A DNA stretch of 64,000 bases from Sphingomonas horti (GCF_009753715.1 NZ_WQMS01000013.1:376321-440320); one strand, 5' to 3'. Counted from the stretch's first letter, positions 7,890-16,781 are shown. Notes: generated by a model from the sequence alone, not told the origin. Numbers and translations are program-made.

Positions 7890-9275
7890 GTGAGCAGCAA
7901 GCCTTTCGACCTGGCATTGGTGGTCGACGACGATCCCGACATCCTGCTCGCCGCGCGCCTGTTGCTGCGCGATCTGTTCGCCGAAGTGATCGTCGCTGAG
8001 CAGCCGGACCAGGCGCTCGCGAAGACCGAGGGGCGTAACCCGGACGTCATCCTGCTCGACGCCAATTTTGCCCGCGGCGCGACCAACGCCGCTGAAGGAT
8101 TCGAGGCGCTGGCCCGGTTCCTCGAACGTGATCCGGAAGCGGTGGTCGTGATGATCACCGCGCATGGAGGAGTGCAGATCGCCGTGGAAGCGATGAAACG
8201 TGGCGCAACCGATTTCGTATCCAAGCCCTGGTCGAACGAGCGGCTGCTCGCCACTGTACGTACGGCGGCATCGCTCCGCCAGTCGCGCAACGCGGTGTCG
8301 ACCGAGCGGCAGAAGGCCGTCGCCATCGCCGCGCCGGCCGCCGGCGAGACCCCGCTGCTCGGCACCTCGCCGGCGATGAAGCGGGTGATGCAGCTGATCG
8401 AGCGCGCCGCCCCGACCGATGCGAACGTGCTGATCCTGGGCGAAAACGGCACCGGCAAGGAGCTCGTCGCGCGCGAGCTGCACCGCCGCTCGCGCCGCGC
8501 CGACCGGGTGATGCTGTCGGTGGACCTGGGCGCGATCGCCGAGACCCTGTTCGATTCCGAGCTGTTCGGCCATGTGAAAGGGGCGTTCACCGATGCGCGC
8601 GCCGACCGCGTCGGCCGGCTGCAGGCGGCGGACGGCGGCACCTTGTTCCTGGACGAGATCGGCAACCTGCCGCTTCATCTCCAGCCCAAGCTGCTCACTG
8701 CGCTGGAGCAGCGACGCGTGACGCCAGTCGGCGCGAACAAGTCGGTGCCGTTCGACGTGCGCGTGGTGGCGGCGACCAACCTGCCCCCTTCGGCCCTGGC
8801 CGACGAGAGCCGTTTCCGGCCTGACCTGCTGTTCCGCCTGAACACGGTCGAGATCGAGCTGCCGCCGCTCCGCCAGCGGCGCGAGGACATTCCACTGCTG
8901 CTGGACCATTATCTGGGCCTCTATGCGCGCAAATACGACAAGCCGGTGCTGCCTCTCGCGTCCCCGGTGCTCGCGGCGCTGACCGACTATGACTGGCCGG
9001 GCAATGTCCGGGCGCTGCGCCACGCCGCCGAGCGCGCGGTCATCCTGTCGGACGGCGGCCCGCTCTCGATCGAGGACTTCTCGATCCGACGCCAGGCCGG
9101 GCACATCCCGGTCGTCACCGTCGAGAGCGGCAGCGACCTCAATCTCGAACGTGCCGAAAAGCAGATGATCGAGCGGGCGCTGCAGAAGCATTCGTACAAC
9201 ATCTCGCTCGCCGCGAACGAGCTCGGTCTCACCCGCGCGTCCCTCTATCGCCGCATGGAGAAGCATGCCCTCTGA
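7890..9275 (+). CDS. Sigma-54-dependent response regulator (NtrC family)
   Basis: 461 residues. The receiver domain at about 8-125 has acidic residues DDD at 13-15 and a phospho-acceptor Asp57 in VILLDANF. The AAA+ domain has Walker A GENGTGKE at 184-191, the sigma-54 contact loop GAFTDA at 231-236 (canonical GAFTGA with Gly to Asp at the fifth position) and Walker B LFLDEIG at 252-258. A Fis-type helix-turn-helix is at the C-terminus (LAANELGLTRASLYRRM). The GTG at 7890 is chosen because the receiver domain starts immediately after it and a GGAG site precedes it; the longer upstream reading frame is non-coding in character. The gene overlaps the kinase gene by 11 bases and is divergent from the exporter operon it probably activates. 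Confidence 0.93.
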   Translation: MSSKPFDLALVVDDDPDILLAARLLLRDLFAEVIVAEQPDQALAKTEGRNPDVILLDANFARGATNAAEGFEALARFLERDPEAVVVMITAHGGVQIAVEAMKRGATDFVSKPWSNERLLATVRTAASLRQSRNAVSTERQKAVAIAAPAAGETPLLGTSPAMKRVMQLIERAAPTDANVLILGENGTGKELVARELHRRSRRADRVMLSVDLGAIAETLFDSELFGHVKGAFTDARADRVGRLQAADGGTLFLDEIGNLPLHLQPKLLTALEQRRVTPVGANKSVPFDVRVVAATNLPPSALADESRFRPDLLFRLNTVEIELPPLRQRREDIPLLLDHYLGLYARKYDKPVLPLASPVLAALTDYDWPGNVRALRHAAERAVILSDGGPLSIEDFSIRRQAGHIPVVTVESGSDLNLERAEKQMIERALQKHSYNISLAANELGLTRASLYRRMEKHAL

Positions 9276-10623
9276 CGGCATCGGCTTCCGCGGCCGCTTC
9301 GCGCTGGGCCTTGCCTGGCGGATGCTGCTGCTGCTGGCGGCGCTGGCGGCCTTCGCCGCCTCGCTCGCCGCACCCAATCTGGGGGCCGCGCGGATCATCG
9401 CCGCGGCCATGGTTGCGGGCGCCGCGATCGGTTTGTGGAACTACATCCAGCGCACCAATCGCGAGGTCGCGCGCTTCATCGAGGCGATCCGCTTCGGCGA
9501 CATGTCGGCCAGCTTCGCACGGCCGGAGGCCGGCTCCGGCTTCGAAGCGCTGGGCGAAGCGCTCGATTCCGGCATCCGCGCGCTGCGCGACGAGCGCTCG
9601 CGGATGGCCGACGAGAGCCGCTTCTACCAGGCGATCGTCGACGACATGCCGATCCCGCTGCTGCTGGTCGATCCGGAGGAGCGGGTCGAACCGGTCGGTA
9701 AGAGCGCGCGGCGGATGTTCGGCGCGCTGTCCGGCGTCAGGGTCGACGATTATGCGCAATTCGGCGCCGGCTTCGCCCAGTGCCTGCGCGCGCTCCAGCC
9801 AGGGCAGCGGCAATTGGTCACGATGACGTCGGAGGGCGGCCAGGCCCAGCGCGTCCTGTTGCGCGTCGCCGCCGTGCACCGGCTCGGCAGCTCGCACCGG
9901 GTGGTCACCGTCCAGCCGATCCAGGAAGCGCTGAACGCGGTCGAGATCGCGACCCAAAGCGACCTGGTCCGCGTGCTCACTCATGAGATCATGAACTCGA
10001 TGACGCCGGTGACCTCGCTCGCGCGCACCGCCGCCGACCTGATGGCAAGCGCCGATTGCGGTGGGGACGAGACGATCGCCGACGCACGCGCCGCCGTCGA
10101 GACGCTCGCCCGGCGTGCCGACGGCGTGATGCACTTCGTCGAAAGCTACCGCCAGATCAGCCGCACGCCCCAGGTCAACCGGCAGGTCTTCGTCGCGGCT
10201 TCGTTCGGCGACGAGCTGAGGCGGCTGTTCCAGGCCGATTGGCCGGCCGATCGGATCGGCTTCGAGCTGTCGGTCGAACCCGAGACGATGATGCTCGACG
10301 CCGATCCGGACCTGCTCGCGCAGGTGCTGATCAACCTGCTGCGGAACGGCGCGGACGCCGCTGAGGCGCAGGGCGCGGAGCCGCGCGTCGCGGTCCGTTT
10401 CGAAGCGGTCCGCGGCGGCGGCGCGACGATCCTGGTCGACGACAACGGCCCCGGCATTCCGGAGGGCAAGCGCAGCGAAGTCTTCCTTCCCTTCTTCACG
10501 ACCAAGGCCAAAGGCACCGGCGTCGGCCTCAGCCTCGCCCGCCAGATCGTGCTGGCGCACGACGGCACCATCGCGATCGAGGACAGCCCGCTCGGCGGCG
10601 CCCGCTTCCGCATCATCCTCTGA
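9265..10623 (+). CDS. Sensor histidine kinase, partner of the sigma-54 regulator
   Basis: 452 residues. Two membrane helices lie near residues 8-28 and 33-50 with almost no periplasmic loop, so sensing is probably within the membrane or through a cytoplasmic PAS-like segment at about 110-215. The H-box is LTHEIMNSMTP with His240. The ATPase domain has an N-box LLRNGADAAE, a G1 box DNGPGIP and a G2 box KGTGVGLSL. It resembles the NtrB/NtrY-type kinases that pair with sigma-54 activators. The 11-base overlap with the regulator gene implies translational coupling. Confidence 0.92.
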   Translation: MPSDGIGFRGRFALGLAWRMLLLLAALAAFAASLAAPNLGAARIIAAAMVAGAAIGLWNYIQRTNREVARFIEAIRFGDMSASFARPEAGSGFEALGEALDSGIRALRDERSRMADESRFYQAIVDDMPIPLLLVDPEERVEPVGKSARRMFGALSGVRVDDYAQFGAGFAQCLRALQPGQRQLVTMTSEGGQAQRVLLRVAAVHRLGSSHRVVTVQPIQEALNAVEIATQSDLVRVLTHEIMNSMTPVTSLARTAADLMASADCGGDETIADARAAVETLARRADGVMHFVESYRQISRTPQVNRQVFVAASFGDELRRLFQADWPADRIGFELSVEPETMMLDADPDLLAQVLINLLRNGADAAEAQGAEPRVAVRFEAVRGGGATILVDDNGPGIPEGKRSEVFLPFFTTKAKGTGVGLSLARQIVLAHDGTIAIEDSPLGGARFRIIL

Positions 10624-10678
10624 GCCTTGCACCGGCGCACGAGCGTTCTATCGTCTCTCCTCTCGGGGAGCGCGGAAC

Positions 10679-10978
10679 ATGGGATATGCCGAAGACAAGC
10701 GAGTGCATGATTCGATCGATCTGATCGGCATGCGTGCGCAGGCGACCACGGTCGGGCTGATCCAGCTGGCGATCGAGCTTCAGCGCGCGAACCTGCTGGA
10801 TCAGGGCGCGGTCGACCGCATCAAGGAAGCGATCGCGAAGGAAATCTCGCTCAATCGCCCACGATCGGTCTCGGCGGCGAATTTCGACGAGCATCTCCGC
10901 CAGCGTCTCGATCGCCTGTTTTCCGGCGAAGACCCGGTCGGCCAGGTCACGCCCGAGACGATCGGCCCTCAGGTCTGA
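10679..10978 (+). CDS. Hypothetical protein, 99 aa
   Basis: Starts MGYAEDKRVHDSIDLIGMRA after a GGGGAG ribosome site and is mostly predicted helix, without membrane segments or cysteines. It follows the kinase gene by 55 bases on the same strand but need not belong to the same operon. Its last 10 bases overlap the 3' end of the convergent gene. No family is recognised. Confidence 0.7.
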   Translation: MGYAEDKRVHDSIDLIGMRAQATTVGLIQLAIELQRANLLDQGAVDRIKEAIAKEISLNRPRSVSAANFDEHLRQRLDRLFSGEDPVGQVTPETIGPQV

Positions 10979-12147
10979 CGCCGGGTCAGGCGCTGCACCG
11001 CAAGCAGCGACGCGAACGCCAGCACCGCCTGCGCGGCCAAGCCGGCGGGCCACCAGCCGGCGACGGCGAATGGCGCGAGCAACCAGACCAGCAGGTCGGG
11101 CTCGGCAAGCCAGAGCGGGCGGCGCTGCGGCTTTCCGATCCAGCGCTGGTGCTCCAACAGCGCCGTCATGACGCCGATCGTCCCCGCCGCCAGCGCCAGC
11201 GTTCCCCAGCCGAAATCGCGCGTGTTCCAGCCCAGCGCGAGCAGCGCCGCGCTCGCCGCGCCATAGCGAAGCTGCGTCCAGCGCTTATGGTCCTTGCGCA
11301 GCCGCATCGTCAGCCCGGCCAGATGTCGCCCGAGCACGTCCACGGGTCCGGAGAGCATCGCCAGCACCAGCCCCGGCCAGCGCCAGCCGCCCATGAAGAC
11401 GAGCGCCGCGAGAATCAGCAGCCCGGACGCGCCGCCGCGCAGCCAGGCCGGATCGATCATCGCCGCCATAGCCCGGGGCGCGATCGCGCGCGCCAGCGGG
11501 TCGAAGACATAACGGTCGAGCAGCCCGGTCGGCCGGCGCGCGGCGGCCTGGCTGATCGCCTGCTCCGCCGCCAGCGCGGCCGCCGGGTCCGCCACCTGGG
11601 CCAGCAATGGCCCGCGCTCCAGCGGCACGCGTTCCGCGCCGGCCTGCACGGCGTTGCGCAGCAGCGTCGATTGCAGGTCCCAGTCTCCCAGCATCCGTGC
11701 CGTCCGCCGCACCAGATCGCCATCGACAAGCAGCAGCCCGGCCCAGCGCGCGCTGGCGTCGATCAGCTCCCACTCGCGCGTTTCCGGCGCGTCGGGAATG
11801 GTCAGGATCGCCGGTGGCGAGGCGCCGAGCAGCCGCTCCGCCGCCGCCGTGTCGGTGACGATGCCGTCGCCCATCACCAGCAGCCGGTCGTCCGGCCGGA
11901 CCCGCTGGGCCACGTCGTCGACCCGGCGCAGCACTTCCACGACCAGGCCGTCGCGGCGCAGACGCGCGAGCGCGGCGGCGAGGCCCGGCGGCAGCCGCTC
12001 GGCAATCGCGATGGTCCGCTCGGCACCGGCTTCGGCGAGAACCCGGACCTGCTGTTCCAGCACGGTTTGCCCCGCGACCGGCAATTCCGCGCGCAGTCCC
12101 GTCCCGCCGGCGATGTCCTCGCAGGCGATGATCAGTCCGGTCAGCAT
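10969..12147 (-). CDS. Degenerate nucleotidyltransferase/CDP-alcohol transferase-like membrane protein
   Basis: 392 residues. The first ~190 look like a GT-A nucleotidyltransferase fold (MLTGLIIACEDIAGG in place of the usual nucleotide-binding loop, and a VMGDGIV strand). A linker containing RRPTGLLDRYVFDPLARAI and a membrane domain with several helices from about residue 245 follow. This order matches the bifunctional inositol-phosphate cytidylyltransferase/CDP-alcohol phosphatidyltransferase family. At the place of the DxxDGxxAR motif the sequence reads SGPVDVLGR, so by my alignment the catalytic aspartates are gone. Either the protein is a non-catalytic descendant or the resemblance is only structural. 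The ATG at 12147 is chosen because the fold begins there. Confidence 0.6.
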   Translation of the reverse strand: MLTGLIIACEDIAGGTGLRAELPVAGQTVLEQQVRVLAEAGAERTIAIAERLPPGLAAALARLRRDGLVVEVLRRVDDVAQRVRPDDRLLVMGDGIVTDTAAAERLLGASPPAILTIPDAPETREWELIDASARWAGLLLVDGDLVRRTARMLGDWDLQSTLLRNAVQAGAERVPLERGPLLAQVADPAAALAAEQAISQAAARRPTGLLDRYVFDPLARAIAPRAMAAMIDPAWLRGGASGLLILAALVFMGGWRWPGLVLAMLSGPVDVLGRHLAGLTMRLRKDHKRWTQLRYGAASAALLALGWNTRDFGWGTLALAAGTIGVMTALLEHQRWIGKPQRRPLWLAEPDLLVWLLAPFAVAGWWPAGLAAQAVLAFASLLAVQRLTRRQT

Positions 12148-12203
12148 GGCACGCCCCGCATCGGGGCTTTCGTTAGGCGGTAATCGCGCCCGGCAAAAGG
12201 CGT

Positions 12204-12500
12204 TTAGATGGTCAGCACCGCCAGGCCGCGCTCGATGTCGGCCAGCGCCTCGGCGTCGCCGCGCGGGCATTGCGCCGCCCAGCCGGCCTCGTTCATCAGC
12301 GCAGTCGCGCCGAAACTTGCCGCCAGCCCCTTCAGGCGCAGCCCCGCCTCGCGCCAATCGGTGTCGCTGGCGGCCCGGCGCATGGCGTCCAGGTGCCGCG
12401 TCGCGCTTTCAAGAAACGCGCCGCGCAGCTCCGCGACGAGCGCCTGGTCGTCGCCGACCGCGGCGGCGAGCGAGGTGTGGAGGGCCTGTTCGAACGACAT
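12204..12500 (-). CDS. Hpt-domain-like protein without the phospho-acceptor histidine
   Basis: 98 residues forming a single helical-bundle domain. The segment AGLRLKGLAASFGA aligns with the Hpt signature AHxLKGxAxxxGA, but the histidine codon is CTG (Leu). It therefore cannot accept a phosphoryl group in the normal way and may act as a binding or inhibitory module for a response regulator or kinase. A cysteine is near residue 78. It lies 56 bases upstream of the degenerate transferase gene on the same strand and is divergent from the coiled-coil gene. Confidence 0.7.
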   Translation of the reverse strand: MSFEQALHTSLAAAVGDDQALVAELRGAFLESATRHLDAMRRAASDTDWREAGLRLKGLAASFGATALMNEAGWAAQCPRGDAEALADIERGLAVLTI

Positions 12501-12584
12501 GGACCAAGCTTATCCCCGAAAACCTTAAGGGCCGGTAACCCGCCCTTGTTCTCACCCCGGCAAAAGCTGGTATGTTCCGCGTCC

Positions 12585-14849
12585 ATGAACGGGTCGAAAA
12601 AAGTGGTGGGCCTGCGGCCCGAGCATGAAGACGAACTGATCGTGGAAGAGACTGCGCCGGTTTACGAAGCGGAGACGGACGAGGAGCCGGCGCCGCCGAG
12701 CGCGCTCGGCATCGCGATCGCCGTCCTGCTCGCCCTGCTCGCGATCGCCTGGACGGCGTTCGTCACGTGGAGCATCGTCGCCGGGCCGGACGCCTATGCC
12801 AATCTGGCGATGATCATCGGCGCCGCCAGCACGCCGTTGACGCTGATCGGCGTGGTCGCGCTACTGACGCTCCGCACCAGCCGCCGCGAGGCCCGGCGCT
12901 ATCTTGCGACCGCGCACGGCATGCGAGCGGAATCCGCCCGGCTCGAAGCGAAGATCGGGGAGCTCACCGCGCGCATCGCCGCCAATCGCGAAGCCCTTGC
13001 CGACCAGACCATCCAGCTGACCCAGATCGGCGAGGAAGCGGCCGCCAGGCTTGCGAGCGTCACCGCGACCTTCCGCCAGGATGGCGAGGCGCTGGACCGG
13101 CACGCCGGCACTCTCGCCCAGTCGGCCAGCGCGGCGAGTAGCGAGCTGAACGCCCTGCTCGCCAGCCTCCCCCAGGCGCAGCAGCAGACCGACGGCCTCG
13201 CCGCCGCCCTCGGCCAGGCCGGCGAGGCCGCCGTGGGTCAGGCCAGTGCCTTGGAAGCGCAGCTCGAGGTCTTGCGCGAGCGCGGCCGGGAAGCCGACGA
13301 GATCGCGAGCGGCGCGGCCGAGAAGCTGGCCGCGCACATCTCCCAGATCGACGCCGCCACCCAGACCGCGCGGACGCAGCTCGACGCGACCGCCGGTCAG
13401 ATGAACGACGCGGTCCAGTCCGCCCTCGCCCGCGCCTCCGAGGCCCTCGACGAGGCGCGGCGCAGCGTGGAGGCGCAGGGCGCGGCGATGCTGGCGATGG
13501 TCGACCAGTCCAAGGCCGCGCTCGACAGCACCGGCACCCAATCGGCCGAAGCGCTGGCCGCGCGGATCGGCGAGATCGGCACCCTGGTCGACAATCTCGG
13601 CCGCAGCATCGGCGCCCATGACGAGACCGGGCGCGCCCTGGTCGAGCAGCTGTCGACCGGCATGGCGGAAATCGAGCAGCGGCTCGAGCGGCTGGACCAG
13701 AGCGGCACGGCACGGACCGAGCAGCTTGCCGCCGCGATCGCCGCGCTCGGCGAGAATGCGGACCGGCTGTCGAGCTCGCTCGCCGGCGCCGGCGATGCCG
13801 CCGACGGCTTCATCGCCCGCAGCGAGGCGCTTCTGACCGCGCTCGACGCCAGCGCGCGCGAGATCGACGAGACGCTTCCCGCCGCCCTCGCCCGTCTCGA
13901 CGGCTATGCCGAGGCGAGCCGCGGCCGGATCGAAGCGATGCGGCCCGAGGTCGGCGGCATCGAGGCGGGTGCGACCGCCGCGCTGGACCGTCTCGCCCAG
14001 ACCGAGAAATTGCTCCAGCAGCAGCGCGAGGCGATCGAGCTGTTCGGCCAGGCCGCCGATCGCCAGCTCCAGTCCGGCAAGCGCAGCGCGGGCGAGCTCA
14101 CCGCTGCGCTCGACTCCGCGCAGGCGCAGATGGCCGCGGTTGCCGACGGCTCGGGCCCGCAGCTGATCGACGTGATGCTCCGCGTCCGCGACGCCGCCAA
14201 CCAGGCCGCCGAGCGCGCGCGAGAGACGTTCGAGCGCATCGTGCCGCAGGCCGCGGCCTCGATCGGCCACGCGACCGACAAGGCGATCCAGGACGTCGTC
14301 GCCGCACGAGTCGAGAAGCAGGTGCTGTCGGTCGCCGATGCCGCCGAGCGCGCGGTCGCCGCCGCCAACGCCGCGGCCATCCAGCTGCAGGAGCAGATGG
14401 CCGCCGTCGAGCAGGGCGCCGCCGCGATCGAGGCGCGGATCGATTCCGCGCGCGAGCAGGCGGACGAAGCCAATCGCGACAATTTCGCCCGCCGCGCGGC
14501 GCTGCTGATGGAAGCGCTCAACTCGACCGCGATCGACGTCGCCAAGATCCTGTCGAACGAAGTCACCGACAGTGCCTGGGCGGCCTATCTGAAGGGCGAT
14601 CGCGGCGTCTTCACGCGCCGCGCGGTGCGGCTGCTCGAAGCCGGCGAGAGCCGCGCGGTCCAGTCCTACTACGAAAGCGACCCGGAGTTCCGCGAGCAGG
14701 TCGGCCGCTACATCCACGATTTCGAGGCGATGCTCAGGAACGTCCTCGCCACCCGCGAAGGCTCGCAGGTCGCGGTCACTCTGCTGTCGTCGGACATGGG
14801 CAAGCTGTACGTCGCCCTCGCCCAGGCGATCGAAAGGCTCAGGACCTAG
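12585..14849 (+). CDS. Membrane-anchored long coiled-coil protein (754 aa)
   Basis: An acidic N-terminus (residues 1-40) is followed by two membrane helices at about 43-65 and 73-95, then more than 500 residues of Ala/Glu/Gln/Arg-rich coiled coil. A distinct conserved-looking C-terminal domain from about residue 625 contains LMEALNSTAIDVAKILSNEV and AWAAYLKGDRGVFTRRAVRLL. The architecture suggests a structural or polar scaffold anchored in the inner membrane. Similar alphaproteobacterial proteins are often labelled only as hypothetical or 'ATPase'; I see no Walker motif. The ATG at 12585 is the first start after the non-coding stretch and precedes the soluble N-terminus. Confidence 0.85.
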   Translation: MNGSKKVVGLRPEHEDELIVEETAPVYEAETDEEPAPPSALGIAIAVLLALLAIAWTAFVTWSIVAGPDAYANLAMIIGAASTPLTLIGVVALLTLRTSRREARRYLATAHGMRAESARLEAKIGELTARIAANREALADQTIQLTQIGEEAAARLASVTATFRQDGEALDRHAGTLAQSASAASSELNALLASLPQAQQQTDGLAAALGQAGEAAVGQASALEAQLEVLRERGREADEIASGAAEKLAAHISQIDAATQTARTQLDATAGQMNDAVQSALARASEALDEARRSVEAQGAAMLAMVDQSKAALDSTGTQSAEALAARIGEIGTLVDNLGRSIGAHDETGRALVEQLSTGMAEIEQRLERLDQSGTARTEQLAAAIAALGENADRLSSSLAGAGDAADGFIARSEALLTALDASAREIDETLPAALARLDGYAEASRGRIEAMRPEVGGIEAGATAALDRLAQTEKLLQQQREAIELFGQAADRQLQSGKRSAGELTAALDSAQAQMAAVADGSGPQLIDVMLRVRDAANQAAERARETFERIVPQAAASIGHATDKAIQDVVAARVEKQVLSVADAAERAVAAANAAAIQLQEQMAAVEQGAAAIEARIDSAREQADEANRDNFARRAALLMEALNSTAIDVAKILSNEVTDSAWAAYLKGDRGVFTRRAVRLLEAGESRAVQSYYESDPEFREQVGRYIHDFEAMLRNVLATREGSQVAVTLLSSDMGKLYVALAQAIERLRT

Positions 14850-15106
14850 CGCGAATAATCCAGGTCCGCCGGGGTGATCCAGCCGTTGACGTAATTCGCG
14901 TAATAGAGGCCGAACAGCACCGCGGCGACGATCGTCGTGCGGAGGATCAGCTTGCCGAAACGATAGTCGTGCGGCGCGCTGTCGGCCTGGCCGGGCACCC
15001 GGTCCGCGCCCGCTTCCTCATGCGTGCGCACGCCGAACGGCAGCACCAGAAAGGCCGAGAGCGACCAGAACAGCAGGTAGATGGCGACGATCGAGGTCCA
15101 GCGCAT
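14846..15106 (-). CDS. DUF1467 family membrane protein
   Basis: 86 residues with two membrane helices (about 5-25 and 57-75) and the pattern MRWTSIVAIYLLFWSLSAF then LPFGVRTHEE, typical of the DUF1467 family of alphaproteobacteria. The family is usually found next to the RNase J gene at the end of the nuo cluster, as here. Its last bases overlap the convergent coiled-coil gene by 4. Function unknown. Confidence 0.85.
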   Translation of the reverse strand: MRWTSIVAIYLLFWSLSAFLVLPFGVRTHEEAGADRVPGQADSAPHDYRFGKLILRTTIVAAVLFGLYYANYVNGWITPADLDYSR

Positions 15107-15123
15107 GCGGCGTCTCTAGCCGA

Positions 15124-16761
15124 TCAGACGCGCAAGATCATCACGTCGACGACCGGCTTCTTGCCGGTCCATTCGACCGCCTTGCGGCGCACCGCGAGCC
15201 GGATCGCCTCGCGGAGCTTTTCCTCGTCCGCCCCGCCCTTGCCCGCGGCGTCCTCGGCGGCGTCGCAGGCGTCGGCGATGAAATCGTCCTTGTCCTCCTC
15301 GACCGGGATGCCCTGCAGCCGCACCGCCGTGTCCTGCACCCGGCCGCCTTTGCCGAGCGCCACCGCGACCGAGATCTGGCCATAGGCAGCGATCCGCCGG
15401 CGTTCGTTGATCGTCGCGCCGTCGGCCGGCAGGATCACGTCGCCGTCGACGACCAGCCGCCCGGCACGCTCGTTGCCGATCACCACCGGCCCGTTCGGCG
15501 CCAGCCGCACCACCGTCCCGTTCTCCTGCACGATCGATTTCGGCACGCCCTGTTCCTCGGCGAAGCGCGCCTGCTCGGCCATGTGCCGCCGCTCGCCATG
15601 GACCGGCAGGATGATCTCCGGCCGGATCCATTTGTACATCAGCGCGAGCTCGGGCCGTCCCGGGTGGCCGGACACATGCACATGCGCCTGCCGGTCGGTG
15701 ATCATCCGGATGTTCTTTGCCGCCAGCGCATTCTGGATGCGCCCGATCGCAACTTCGTTGCCCGGGATCTGCTTGGACGAGAAGACGACCAGATCGCCTT
15801 CGTCCAGCTTCAGCGGATGCTGGTCGAACGCGATGCGACCCAGCGCCGCGCGCGCCTCGCCCTGCCCGCCGGTCGCGACGATCATCACTTCGCGGTGCGG
15901 CAGCTTCATCGCCGCGTCAAAATCGATCGGCTCGGGAAAGTCGCGCAGATAGCCGACGCTTTTCGCCACCTTCAGGATGCGATCGAGCGAGCGCCCGGCG
16001 ACGCATAGCTGCCGCCCGGTATCGCGCGCCACCTCGCCCAACGTCGCCAGCCGCGCCGCATTCGACGCGAAAGTCGTGACCAGCACGCGCCCCGTCGCTT
16101 CGGAGATCACTGCGTCAAGCCCCTCGCGCACCGCCGCTTCGGAGCCCGACGCGTCCTCGTTGAACACATTGGTCGAATCGCAGACCAGCGCCAGCACGCC
16201 CTTGTCGCCGATCGCCTCCAGCTCAGCCGCGGTGGAGGGCGTGCCGAGCAAAGGCTCCTCGTCCAGCTTCCAGTCGCCGGTGTGGAAGATGTTTCCGTGC
16301 GGCGTCTCGATCAGTAGCGCGTTGCCTTCCGGGATCGAGTGCGCCAGCGGCACATATTCGAAGCCGAACGGCCCGAGATGAAACTGCCCGTGCTCGCGCT
16401 CGATCACGTGCAATTTCACCTGGTCGGAAACGCCTTCCTCTTCCAGCTTGCCACGGATCAGCCCGGCGGTGAACGGCGTCGCGTACAGCGGCACGCCCAG
16501 GTCCGCCGCCAGATAGGGCAGCGCACCGATATGATCCTCATGCCCGTGCGTCAGCACGATGCCGAGCAGGTCGTCGCTGCGCTCCTCGATGAAGCTCAAG
16601 TCGGGCAGGATCAAATCGATGCCGGGATAGGCCGGATCGGCAAAGGTGATGCCGCAATCGACCATCACCCATTTGCCCTGGCAGCCATAGAGATTGACGT
16701 TCATCCCGATCTCGCCGGAACCGCCGAGCGCAAGGAAAAGAAGTTCGTTACCGGGGGTCAC
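15124..16761 (-). CDS. rnj: Ribonuclease J
   Basis: 545 residues, the usual length. A metallo-beta-lactamase domain has the zinc motif HGHEDHIGALPYL, a beta-CASP insertion and a further metal-ligand region (LPVHGERRHM), and a C-terminal domain ends the protein. The enzyme acts as an endo- and 5'-3' exoribonuclease in rRNA maturation and mRNA turnover. I chose the GTG at 16761 (MTPGNELLFLALGGSGEIG). The ATG further upstream would start inside a palindromic repeat and add a repeat-derived tail, whereas an AAGGA site precedes the GTG. It is the last enzyme gene in the nuo-birA-coaX-rnj string. Confidence 0.93.
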   Translation of the reverse strand: MTPGNELLFLALGGSGEIGMNVNLYGCQGKWVMVDCGITFADPAYPGIDLILPDLSFIEERSDDLLGIVLTHGHEDHIGALPYLAADLGVPLYATPFTAGLIRGKLEEEGVSDQVKLHVIEREHGQFHLGPFGFEYVPLAHSIPEGNALLIETPHGNIFHTGDWKLDEEPLLGTPSTAAELEAIGDKGVLALVCDSTNVFNEDASGSEAAVREGLDAVISEATGRVLVTTFASNAARLATLGEVARDTGRQLCVAGRSLDRILKVAKSVGYLRDFPEPIDFDAAMKLPHREVMIVATGGQGEARAALGRIAFDQHPLKLDEGDLVVFSSKQIPGNEVAIGRIQNALAAKNIRMITDRQAHVHVSGHPGRPELALMYKWIRPEIILPVHGERRHMAEQARFAEEQGVPKSIVQENGTVVRLAPNGPVVIGNERAGRLVVDGDVILPADGATINERRRIAAYGQISVAVALGKGGRVQDTAVRLQGIPVEEDKDDFIADACDAAEDAAGKGGADEEKLREAIRLAVRRKAVEWTGKKPVVDVMILRV

Positions 16762-16781
16762 TATCGCGTCGTTTCCTTCTT

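Noticed and set aside
7600..7890. A second sigma-54 promoter facing the regulator gene
   Set aside because: No GG-N10-GC pair with consensus context was found on the plus strand in this interval.
12861..14717. 618-codon minus-strand frame opposite the coiled-coil gene
   Set aside because: Repetitive Gly/Arg/Leu composition arises from the antisense of Ala/Glu repeats; no ribosome site or family.
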